DNA of 32,039 nucleotides from CAYFVU01 sp964594775 (lineage in GTDB: Bacteria > Spirochaetota > Spirochaetia > DSM-16054 > Sediminispirochaetaceae), in the NCBI GenBank assembly GCA_964594775.1, contig CAZQNO010000029.1, positions 1 through 32,039 of the forward strand, in the 5' to 3' direction. The notes beneath the pieces are model-generated. The model ran no database searches. It saw nothing but the letters and a program-made list of their open reading frames with translations, and was not told the origin of the DNA. Both the position numbers and the translations under genes were made by a program. Below, piece by piece: positions 7,493 to 14,658 of the stretch (position 1 is its first letter; the number at the start of each line of letters is the position of its first letter).

Positions 7493-8739
7493 ATCCGGCC
7501 CTCACCGCCTCCCCCCGAATCGATCTCTTCAACACCGTAGGGCTGCTCTCTCACGAAGAGCAAAAGGAGCAGCAGGGAGACAAGGGAAAAGACGAGAGAG
7601 AACGGACCGAGTCCCCAGACGCCCCAGCGGAGGTAGAAGGCCGGGCCGGTCATCCCGGTGATTACCGTTCCGCTGAGCCCGGCGGAAAAACTCAGCGCCA
7701 TGATCTTTCCCCGTTGAGGGGGCAGCTGCTCGCTGAGAAGGGGAAAATTACTCACCGTCGCGAATTCGAAGCAGAACCTCGGCAGGGCAATGGCCGTCAA
7801 GGCCAAGGGCAGCGAGACATCTAAAAGGGGGAGAATCAGGAAAAAGAGGCTCATGCCTCCCACGCCCAAGAGCACTCCGCGTCTTTTTCCTATCCTATCT
7901 CCATAGATACTCACGAGGATGCTGGCGCCCCAGTCGGCAAATCCCATCAAAAGGGCCACATTCCCCAGCTGTCCCGCCGTAAGGCCGTACTCAATTTCGA
8001 GCCACCCTCCATGAATAATCATGAGGTGAGAGATGGCGAGAAAATTGAAGAAGGTCGCCGCTACCGCCGCCCAAGCACTTTTCTTGTGCTTTCCCAAGTC
8101 GAAAAATGACTTGAGCGTACCGGGGCCGCCCGGAGTTCTCCCGCCTTCTTTTACTTCCGGCAGCGTGGCGAAGATGAGGGTCATGCCGAAAAAACCGGCT
8201 GCAAGAATAAAGAGGGGAAGACGCCAGTTGTACCATTCCATCAGGTGCCCGATGAAAAAGAGGCCGATGATTCCCGCCAAGGCCCAGGAATATTCGAGGA
8301 TGCCGAGATAGCGGGAACGTTTTTCGTAGGGAAGCTTGGCGCTCAGATAGGCCTGAATCGTCGGTGTGTAGCCGGCCTGACCGATCCCGCTCAAGACCAT
8401 CCCCGCGATGATAAGAGGAAGACCGGAGCCGAAGGCGAGGAGGAGAAATCCCGCTCCCGAAAGCAGGAGTCCCATCCTCATTACGGTACGATAAGCGAGG
8501 CGGTCGGCAAGATTTCCCAGAAGGGGGGCGCTGAGCCCCATCAGGTTCTTTAGGCTCACCAGGCGTCCCATCGTCACAACCCCGACCCCCATTCCCGCGG
8601 CGATAATAGTGAGAAAGGGGTGAAAGAGCTGAACCGAAATGTCTACGAAGAACTTCGCCGTCAATCCGAGCCCTACCATATAGGCGAGGCTGCTGTTCAA
8701 GCGTCGCCTCCTGCCGGACTCTCCTCTGTTCACTTTCAT
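7477..8739 (-). CDS. MFS transporter downstream of a molybdoenzyme
   Basis: A 420-residue major facilitator superfamily protein with about twelve hydrophobic segments, an unusually basic N-terminus (RGESGRRRRL) and a central cytoplasmic loop near residues 195-220. The loop 2-3 signature is present as GNLADRLAYR near 75-84, and its counterpart in the second half as YGDRIGKRRG. The ATG overlaps the upstream molybdoenzyme stop as ATGA, so the two are translated together. It is the last gene of the minus-strand run that begins with pyrE. The substrate cannot be predicted from sequence; the context suggests import or export of the compound handled by the molybdoenzyme, perhaps a nucleobase-related ring (inference). 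The upstream extension of the frame lies wholly within the molybdoenzyme gene. Confidence 0.8.
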   Translation of the reverse strand: MKVNRGESGRRRRLNSSLAYMVGLGLTAKFFVDISVQLFHPFLTIIAAGMGVGVVTMGRLVSLKNLMGLSAPLLGNLADRLAYRTVMRMGLLLSGAGFLLLAFGSGLPLIIAGMVLSGIGQAGYTPTIQAYLSAKLPYEKRSRYLGILEYSWALAGIIGLFFIGHLMEWYNWRLPLFILAAGFFGMTLIFATLPEVKEGGRTPGGPGTLKSFFDLGKHKKSAWAAVAATFFNFLAISHLMIIHGGWLEIEYGLTAGQLGNVALLMGFADWGASILVSIYGDRIGKRRGVLLGVGGMSLFFLILPLLDVSLPLALTAIALPRFCFEFATVSNFPLLSEQLPPQRGKIMALSFSAGLSGTVITGMTGPAFYLRWGVWGLGPFSLVFSLVSLLLLLLFVREQPYGVEEIDSGGGGEGRIKRQV

Positions 8740-10883
8740 ATTCTCTTTTCGACCTGCACGCGCACCGAATGGGTCCTCGAACTCCCGCTCGGCATAGTCG
8801 GCTCGGTAGAGGTGAGAAAATTGACGCCCCCGTACTCGAGTCCGGACTCGATCCCGGACTCGACCGGGCGGGGCCAGGCTCCCTGGTTGAAAGAGACCAC
8901 ACCGGGCATGATCTCGTCGGTCACCCGGGCCAGGGCTGCCATCCGCCCCACCGGACTCTTCACGAGGAGCTCGTCGTTCTCTTCGATGCCCCGACTGCGT
9001 GCATCCGACGGGTTGATCCAAAGCCGGTCGTCGTTGTGCCGTTCCAACTCCGGCACCGCATGGAATTGGGAGTTGACCCGGGCCGGGGAGTGGGGGCTAA
9101 TGAGCCGAAGCGGATGGGAAGGGTCGGCCTCTTCAATAAGAGCCCGGGGAAAGGGACTGCCTCCCGCTTCAGCGTAACTCTGAGAAAATATCTCGATCTT
9201 CCCCGAAGGGGTGTGCAGGGGATTATGCGCGGGATCGTCGATAAAAGCGGAGAGGCCGACCCGCTCCGGATCATTTCCCACGTAGATACCCGTAGCGCGA
9301 AAGGACGCAAGGTCCGTTACTTCGCTCTCGGCTATGCAGCGGTCCAAAAGGGCATCCGCGCCGAGCCCTTCGGTAAAATCTTCGGCGAAACCCAGCCTCT
9401 CGGCAAGGGCGGAAAAGATATCGTAGTCTGTCTTCACTCCTTCCAGCGGCTCGGCGGCCCGTTCGCTGTAGAGGAGAAAGTTGCTGTGGCTGGTCAGCAC
9501 ATCCCGCCGTTCGAGGAAAACGGCGGCGGGAAACACGACATCGGCCCAGCGGCAGGTCTCGGTGAGAAACACGTCGTGGCAGACGGTAAACTCCGAGGCT
9601 CCGAGGGCGCGGCGATTCAGCCCAATATCGCTGCCCTGAACGGCGTAGTTTCCGCCCACCGAATAGAGGGCACGGACCTTCGGCCCTGCCGCGTTCTTTT
9701 TCCGCTCGGGCCGTTCGAGCCGTTCGACCGGCTCGAGGAGGGCATGGGCCCAGCGGTATACCGGAACCGAGGAGGCCGCCGGATTTTCCGCTGCGGCGGG
9801 AATAGCGATGCGGGGATGAGGAAGGACGTTCCACTGCCCCGCCCCGGCGCTGCCGCCCTTTTTGCCGATATTCCCCAGGGCCAGCTGGAGGGCCGCCCCC
9901 ATACGGTCCGCCTCCTCGCCGCCAAGGGTCCTCTGCACGGAGAGACCGGGAAGGATCGCCGCCGGCCGCAGTTCGGCCAAGCGGCGGGCGAGCCGGATAA
10001 TCGTCTCTTCAGGCACCCCGCAGCGGGGGGAGGCCCAGGCAGGGTCCTTTGGTCTGCCGTCCTCGCTGCCGAGAATAGCGGCTTCCAGGGACGGAAAGCC
10101 GCTGCCGTACCTCTCAATAAAATCTCGGTCTTCCAATCCTTCTTCGATAAGTACGTAGAGAAGGGCGCTCATCAGCACCGCGTCGCTACCGGGAAAAAGC
10201 GGGATCCAAGCATCATCGCTGCAAAAACGGGTCGCCGTTCTCGTCCGCCGGGGATCTATGCACAGAATCGGGATATTCCTCCGCTTCGCCTCTTCGAGGA
10301 CCGCTTCGGTCTCGGTGCCGAAACGGGTATCGGCGGCGTTGAAACCCCACAGAATGATGAGCTTCGCATAGAGAAGGGTCTTGGCATCGATGCCGACATA
10401 GGGCGTTCCGAAGAGGTAGGGTTTTACGAAGTCGGTAGCGCCGCTGCTGTAGGAGCCGACGATATCGGTATATCCGCCGCTGAGGGCGAGAAAGTGCCGG
10501 GTGAGTCGCGCGGTATGATGAACGACGCCGCGGCAGCCTCCGGAGCCTCCTATCCGCATGATCGCGGCGGCACCGTGCGTGTCATGAATTTTCCGAAGCC
10601 CTTCGGCGGCATAATCGACAGCCTCGTCCCACGAGGCCCGCCGAAAGGCCCCCTCTCCCCTTCTCCCCTCGCGGATGAGGGGGGCGGTGAGACGTTCGGG
10701 ACGGTAAAGCACCTTATGGGCCAGATATCCCCGCAGGCAGCCCCGCATATAGGACCCTCCGTGGGGACTGTTGCGGATTCTTTCGATCCTCCCCCCCCGG
10801 ATCACCGCCTCTAATGGGCAGCCGGAGATACAATCGTAGTTGCAGCTGACGGGAAGGGTACGAATTTCGGCCATGGGAGACAC
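8736..10883 (-). CDS. DMSO-reductase-family bis-MGD molybdoenzyme, cytoplasmic
   Basis: A 715-residue molybdopterin oxidoreductase catalytic subunit. The N-terminal 4Fe-4S site is C14, C18, C22 and C49. The segment IVGSYSSGATDF (141-152) aligns with the YST/SGA region of DMSO/TMAO-reductase-like enzymes, where a serine binds molybdenum, so S146 or S147 is the likely ligand. A C-terminal molydopterin dinucleotide-binding domain begins near residue 600 (HPLRLISPHSPARVNSQF). There is no twin-arginine signal and no partner electron-transfer subunit next to it, which is odd for respiratory members and points to a cytoplasmic enzyme. The start is GTG at 10883; an ATG three codons later is equally possible, as neither has a clear ribosome site. 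It lies 64 bases after the pyrD/K fusion and overlaps the MFS gene. Reaction unknown. Confidence 0.82.
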   Translation of the reverse strand: MSPMAEIRTLPVSCNYDCISGCPLEAVIRGGRIERIRNSPHGGSYMRGCLRGYLAHKVLYRPERLTAPLIREGRRGEGAFRRASWDEAVDYAAEGLRKIHDTHGAAAIMRIGGSGGCRGVVHHTARLTRHFLALSGGYTDIVGSYSSGATDFVKPYLFGTPYVGIDAKTLLYAKLIILWGFNAADTRFGTETEAVLEEAKRRNIPILCIDPRRTRTATRFCSDDAWIPLFPGSDAVLMSALLYVLIEEGLEDRDFIERYGSGFPSLEAAILGSEDGRPKDPAWASPRCGVPEETIIRLARRLAELRPAAILPGLSVQRTLGGEEADRMGAALQLALGNIGKKGGSAGAGQWNVLPHPRIAIPAAAENPAASSVPVYRWAHALLEPVERLERPERKKNAAGPKVRALYSVGGNYAVQGSDIGLNRRALGASEFTVCHDVFLTETCRWADVVFPAAVFLERRDVLTSHSNFLLYSERAAEPLEGVKTDYDIFSALAERLGFAEDFTEGLGADALLDRCIAESEVTDLASFRATGIYVGNDPERVGLSAFIDDPAHNPLHTPSGKIEIFSQSYAEAGGSPFPRALIEEADPSHPLRLISPHSPARVNSQFHAVPELERHNDDRLWINPSDARSRGIEENDELLVKSPVGRMAALARVTDEIMPGVVSFNQGAWPRPVESGIESGLEYGGVNFLTSTEPTMPSGSSRTHSVRVQVEKRI

Positions 10884-10947
10884 TTCAACAGATTCCGGGG
10901 AAATTGTAAAGCCTGTTTTACCGTCCGCGGCTATTCTCTCTGCATCT

Positions 10948-12705
10948 CTATGTCACCGGCTGAGGCCTGGTGTAGAGAAGGTCGGCCTTAGAGGCGGATA
11001 TCTCCTCAATGTCGATGCCGTTTTCTTCGAGGAAGGCCGCCGAAACGAAGGTACCCTGCCGGCAGGTCAGATGTCCGCCGCAGGAACACTCTCCGCAGAT
11101 GCCGATGCCGCAGCGGGTCGGCGTTTCCACGGAGGCGAAAGCCCGCTCCGGTCTTCCGCCGAATTCGGTAAAGCAGCGTATCGCTCTGTTCATGAAATTA
11201 GCGGGTCCTACAACGTAGATGGATCGACGGGCGAATGTTCCGCTCTCCTGCTCCACCAATCGTTTGAGAACCCTCGCCGGCTCACCGTCGTCGGGAACGA
11301 CGGTACAGTGGGCGTAGCGGGAAATCGCTCTCTCGAGGGTCTCCGAGCCCCGGCGGGAGATGCCGACGTAGACCGACACCGCCTTGTTCTTCGCCGTCAA
11401 TTCTTCTACCAGCTTAGGGACCACCGCCGCACCGGTGCCGCCGGCGACGACGAGGGCGCCTTCGCTGTCGCATTCCGGCGGCGCGTGTCCGTAGACCCCC
11501 CTAAGGTAGACCGTTTCTCCCTCCTCCAGCGCGCAGACGGCGGCACTCACCCTTCCGCGGTCCTTGATGATAAAGGTGAGGGGCTGATTGCCGGCGACGG
11601 AAAAGGGCTTCTCGCCGATGCCGGGCAGCCAGAGGAAGACGAACTGACTCGCCTCGTATTCCACCTCGCCGCTGAGCTCTATGAGGTGCACGCCGCCGGG
11701 CCGCTCATAGCTCGCCGTAATTCTGTGGGGGCGGTACTCCATTCGTCGTTCTTCAAGAAGAAAGTCGGTGGCAAGCTTGCCGCCCCGCCGCATATCCGTC
11801 TCGAGGGCATCGAAAAAGGCGGGCCACTGACTCGGATGGATCCTCGCCCAGAGGGACCCAAGGCCGATGATGTCGGCTCCCGCCCGGTGAAGCGCCTCCG
11901 CATCTTCGCCGTTTTCCACCCCTCCCATGCCGAGAATGGGAATATCCGGTCCCACCGCATTTCGGATCTGCCGGATCTTCTCCCTGGCGACCTGCTTGAT
12001 TCCTCTGCCGGAACGGCCGCCTCTGTTCCCCCTGGCATTGATCAGCACGTCTCTGCCGGAATGGGGCTCGACGAAACGGTCGGGACCGACCGTATTAATC
12101 GCCACTATCCCGTCGGCCCCCGCCGCCACGGCGGCTTCGGCTATGACACCGATGTTTTCGACATTCGGGGTGAGTTTCGGGAAGAGGGGTCTGTCCGTTA
12201 CCGCGCGTACCGCCGCCACGTAACGGGCCACCGTCTCGGGATCGGAGCCGATGCTCATGCCGTAACCCGCCGCGGCATGGGGACAGGAAAAATTGAGTTC
12301 CAGCATATCCGCCGCTTCGGAGAAGGCTTCGGCCAGACGAACGAACTCCTCCGGGCTCTTGCCGGAAAGGGAAACGTTCAGGAGCGCCCGCATTGAGTAA
12401 GACGCCCGCAGCTTCTTCAGGTCCTCGAGCCCCTTTTTCATTCCCGGGTTCCTGAGGCCTACGGCATTGCCGAAAGAGCCGATGCCGTCCTCCACCAGTA
12501 TCGGTTCGGGATTGCCTGGATTCGCTTCCACCTCGTAGCTCTTGGTGGTGAGCAGGCCGATCTGAGCAATCCTCCGGTCGACTTCCCGGATCATGTCGGC
12601 CCGCGTAGTCAGCACTCCGGAAACTGTTGCGAAAGGAGAACCGTCGGCGGCGAGTCGGCGAAGATACGCGGCAATGTTCCGTCTCTCTACTTTACTCTCT
12701 CTCAT
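10948..12705 (-). CDS. Dihydroorotate dehydrogenase fusion: PyrD (class 1B) + PyrK
   Basis: A 585-residue fusion joining the two subunits of the NAD-dependent dihydroorotate dehydrogenase B. Residues about 1-325 are the FMN-binding PyrD barrel: the catalytic cysteine of class 1 enzymes is C141 in ELNFSCPHA, and the FMN phosphate region is GMGGVENGEDA followed by GADIIGLGS. Residues about 330-585 are PyrK: the FAD site reads KPFSVA (usually RPxSI), the NAD site is VVAGGTGAAVVPKL, and the 2Fe-2S cluster uses C532, C537, C540 and probably C548. It oxidises dihydroorotate to orotate in UMP synthesis. The two subunits are normally separate genes, and here the order is PyrD first. An AGGAG overlapping the pyrF stop gives the ATG; 12 bases separate the two genes. 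Confidence 0.88.
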   Translation of the reverse strand: MRESKVERRNIAAYLRRLAADGSPFATVSGVLTTRADMIREVDRRIAQIGLLTTKSYEVEANPGNPEPILVEDGIGSFGNAVGLRNPGMKKGLEDLKKLRASYSMRALLNVSLSGKSPEEFVRLAEAFSEAADMLELNFSCPHAAAGYGMSIGSDPETVARYVAAVRAVTDRPLFPKLTPNVENIGVIAEAAVAAGADGIVAINTVGPDRFVEPHSGRDVLINARGNRGGRSGRGIKQVAREKIRQIRNAVGPDIPILGMGGVENGEDAEALHRAGADIIGLGSLWARIHPSQWPAFFDALETDMRRGGKLATDFLLEERRMEYRPHRITASYERPGGVHLIELSGEVEYEASQFVFLWLPGIGEKPFSVAGNQPLTFIIKDRGRVSAAVCALEEGETVYLRGVYGHAPPECDSEGALVVAGGTGAAVVPKLVEELTAKNKAVSVYVGISRRGSETLERAISRYAHCTVVPDDGEPARVLKRLVEQESGTFARRSIYVVGPANFMNRAIRCFTEFGGRPERAFASVETPTRCGIGICGECSCGGHLTCRQGTFVSAAFLEENGIDIEEISASKADLLYTRPQPVT

Positions 12706-12717
12706 CTTCGGTATCTC

Positions 12718-13608
12718 CTATAGTCTCGTTGCATCGAGCAGATGCCCTAAGGCTTCGAGACACTCGTTCATCCAGTCCCGTGGAGCTTTCTCTGCCCGCT
12801 TTTTCCATGGATGAGTGATTCCGCTTGAGGAATTGATCCGCACCAGCTCCGGTGGATATCCGTGGGCTTGGAGAATGGTTTTTACGTCTGCGGCGCTTCC
12901 TCCCTGACTTCCGACTCCGGGAATGAGCAGAGGAAGGGGTGACTGCCCGTAGATCGCGACGATTTGGTCCAACTCTTCGGGCGAAGTGGCCCCCACCACC
13001 GCGCCGGTGCCGGGATACTTCTTTGCCCAATGAGCGATTGCCGTTGAAACTTCCCGGTAGAGGGGTCGGCCCTTTTCGCCGCCCCGGCCTGAGCCGCAGA
13101 GCTCGAGGTTTTGAAATCGGGCAGCTCCGGGATTGCTCGTCCGGCAGAGGATATAGACCCCGCCGCCGTAGTCCCGGGCCTTCCGGCAGAAGGGTTCGAC
13201 CGAATCGTCCCCCATATAGGGATGGACCGTAAGCGCATCGGCCCTCCATCCGTCGAAGAGTTCGGCGGCATAATTGGCCGATGAAGCGGCGATGTCTCCC
13301 CTCTTTGCGTCGAGAATTACGGGTATGGAGGGAAACAGGGAACGAATCGCCTTCATGATTTCAGCCAGGGCAAGAGATCCGCCGAATTCCCCTTCCATAG
13401 GTCTGTCGAGACGGTGGAAAAAGCCGAGATTCGGCTTGAACGCGGCGGGAACCGCTTCCTGCTTCTTCATTTCCTCGAAGAGGGAGAGAAAGAAGCCGGA
13501 AACACCGCCGTCCACGGCGGGAAGGTGGGCCAAAGAGGGGTCGAGCCCCATGCAGGCGCAGTTGCCGGTCCGCCTCGCCGATTCGGCCAGGATTTCAGGA
13601 AATGGCAC
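12718..13608 (-). CDS. pyrF: Orotidine 5'-phosphate decarboxylase (PyrF, type 2)
   Basis: A 296-residue decarboxylase that makes UMP from OMP, the last step of the pathway. The catalytic charged array of this family is visible as LDAKRGDIAASSANYA, giving D100, K102 and D105, with K58 in AFKPNLGFF. Length and this ANYA-type signature match the longer type 2 PyrF group found in many anaerobes and actinobacteria rather than the 230-residue E. coli type. The start is GTG and lies 14 bases inside the end of pyrE, so it is translated by coupling; only a weak GGGA precedes it. Directly followed by the pyrD/K fusion. Confidence 0.9.
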   Translation of the reverse strand: MPFPEILAESARRTGNCACMGLDPSLAHLPAVDGGVSGFFLSLFEEMKKQEAVPAAFKPNLGFFHRLDRPMEGEFGGSLALAEIMKAIRSLFPSIPVILDAKRGDIAASSANYAAELFDGWRADALTVHPYMGDDSVEPFCRKARDYGGGVYILCRTSNPGAARFQNLELCGSGRGGEKGRPLYREVSTAIAHWAKKYPGTGAVVGATSPEELDQIVAIYGQSPLPLLIPGVGSQGGSAADVKTILQAHGYPPELVRINSSSGITHPWKKRAEKAPRDWMNECLEALGHLLDATRL

Positions 13609-14296
13609 CGGCGCTGTCCCTGTGAAGGCCGGCGAAGCCCATCCGCTCTCCCCAGCCGAAGGGATCCTTCCGCCACTTTATCAGGCTCTCCTCGTCGCGG
13701 ATGGTGATGTAGCCTTCATCCCGGGCCGTTTCCAGAAGGGTTCCATAGGTGAGGATCGAAAGCGGTTTGACCGGTGGATCGAGCTCGGCGAAGTTTTTCT
13801 CCGCCGCGTCGAGTCCGTAGTGGAAGATCGAGAGGCAGTAAACCACCTCACCGCGGGCGCTCCTAATCGCTTCGATCGCCTTTATCGAGCTTCCTCCCGT
13901 GGAGATGAGATCTTCGATGAGGAGGACCTTCCGTCCGTCGTAATCCCGCTCTTTAGAGAGACCCTCGATCTGATTCTGCAGTCCATGGCCCTTCGGCGTG
14001 TTTCTCACATAGGTAAGCGGCAGGCCGAGGAGATCGGCTAAGGTGGTGGCATGGGGTATCCCCGCCGTAGCGGTACCGGCGATGACGTCCACCTCGATGC
14101 CCTCGCGCTGTAGGAGCTCGACAAAGCCCTCGGCGACCAGACGGCGGTGCCGTGGATCGGCAAGGAGCATGCGGTTGTCGTTGTAGATCGGCATATAGTA
14201 TCCGGAGGCCCATAGGAAGGGTTGCTCGGGACTGAGCCGAATAGATTTTAGTTCCAGTCCCGTCTTTGCCAGCCGTATTCCGTAGTCGCTTCTCAT
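13595..14296 (-). CDS. pyrE: Orotate phosphoribosyltransferase
   Basis: A 233-residue PyrE that couples orotate to PRPP to give OMP. The PRPP-binding loop is VLLIEDLISTGGSS (about 124-137), and the N-terminal hood shows SPEQPFLWASGYYMPIY, which contacts orotate. The start was chosen at the ATG at 14296 because GGGAGG lies eight bases upstream; an earlier in-frame start at 14323 has a poorer context. It is the first gene of the run pyrE-pyrF-pyrD/K-molybdoenzyme-MFS, and a leader of about 220 bases with a terminator hairpin precedes it, which suggests attenuation. Confidence 0.92.
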   Translation of the reverse strand: MRSDYGIRLAKTGLELKSIRLSPEQPFLWASGYYMPIYNDNRMLLADPRHRRLVAEGFVELLQREGIEVDVIAGTATAGIPHATTLADLLGLPLTYVRNTPKGHGLQNQIEGLSKERDYDGRKVLLIEDLISTGGSSIKAIEAIRSARGEVVYCLSIFHYGLDAAEKNFAELDPPVKPLSILTYGTLLETARDEGYITIRDEESLIKWRKDPFGWGERMGFAGLHRDSAGAIS

Positions 14297-14370
14297 GCCT
14301 CTTTCCTCCCTTTTATCGCACATATCCCCTGCCGACGTGAATCCGACGGATTCGTCCCGTATCGGCGGGC

Positions 14371-14400
14371 AAAAAAAAAGTCGGCAACAATAGTGCCGAC
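14371..14400 (-). terminator. Intrinsic terminator in the pyrE leader (attenuator candidate)
   Basis: On the minus strand GTCGGCA (14400-14394) pairs perfectly with TGCCGAC (14386-14380) around a 7-base loop and is followed by nine T (14379-14371). It points toward pyrE and lies about 75 bases before its start, after a minus-strand promoter, so it must act in the pyr leader rather than end another gene. No gene on this strand lies between promoter and terminator except a possible leader peptide. Confidence 0.75.
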
Positions 14401-14411
14401 AAATAAAATTC

Positions 14412-14495
14412 CTATTGGAAATTAATGGAGGGTAAAGAACGCTCCCTCCTTCTCCTTACTCTTTCTCGTTTTCTGTCCCGCGTATTCCTCTTCAT
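14412..14495 (-). CDS. Possible 27-residue Arg-rich leader peptide of the pyr operon
   Basis: A short frame begins at ATG 14495 after AAGGA and ends with TAG only 11 bases before the terminator hairpin. Ten of its 27 residues are arginine, mostly AGA/AGG codons, within a purine-rich stretch. Between the stop and the hairpin lies a T-rich tract (gaattttattt). In E. coli pyrBI and pyrE, UTP-sensitive pausing on U-rich RNA lets a translating ribosome block the terminator; the layout here is the same in principle. The purine-rich sequence could also produce such a frame by chance. A CAATAG at the stop codon can pair with CTATTG, which overlaps the hairpin loop, a possible weak competing structure. 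Confidence 0.35.
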   Translation of the reverse strand: MKRNTRDRKRERVRRRRERSLPSINFQ

Positions 14496-14523
14496 TCGTC
14501 CTTATCCATTGGGCGTTTTTCCC

Positions 14524-14552
14524 ATTCTATACACACTTATCGGCTTTGGCAA
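14524..14552 (-). promoter_or_regulatory. Promoter of the pyrE operon
   Basis: On the minus strand TTGCCA (14552-14547), a 17-base spacer and TAGAAT (14529-14524) give a good sigma70-type match. Transcription would begin near 14517 and leave a leader of about 220 bases before pyrE, containing the peptide frame and the terminator. Confidence 0.5.
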
Positions 14553-14645
14553 GGGGAAGAGAGAGAATTTCCACGAAGTTTTCGTTTTTTTCCGCACTGC
14601 TCATGCCGTCCTTTACCGTCCCTTTTCTTTCTCCGCCATTTTTTC

Positions 14646-14651
14646 TATACT
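14646..14651 (+). promoter_or_regulatory. -10 box directly before the HD-GYP start (leaderless candidate)
   Basis: TATACT ends seven bases before the ATG at 14659, so transcription would begin at or next to the start codon. No ribosome binding site is present and the -35 region (TTTTCT at 17 bases) is poor. Confidence 0.4.
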
Positions 14652-14658
14652 CACTACT

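Noticed and set aside
8769..10814. A 681-codon plus-strand frame opposite the bis-MGD molybdoenzyme
   Set aside because: It mirrors the GC-rich minus-strand gene, which has intact 4Fe-4S cysteines and family motifs; the plus-strand reading shows no recognisable domain.
10840..12396. A 518-codon plus-strand frame opposite the PyrD-PyrK fusion
   Set aside because: Antisense shadow; the minus strand has the complete catalytic and cofactor motifs.
14425..14658. N-terminal extension of the HD-GYP protein by 78 residues
   Set aside because: It would cover the divergent pyr promoter and leader, and the natural membrane start with a -10 box lies at 14659.
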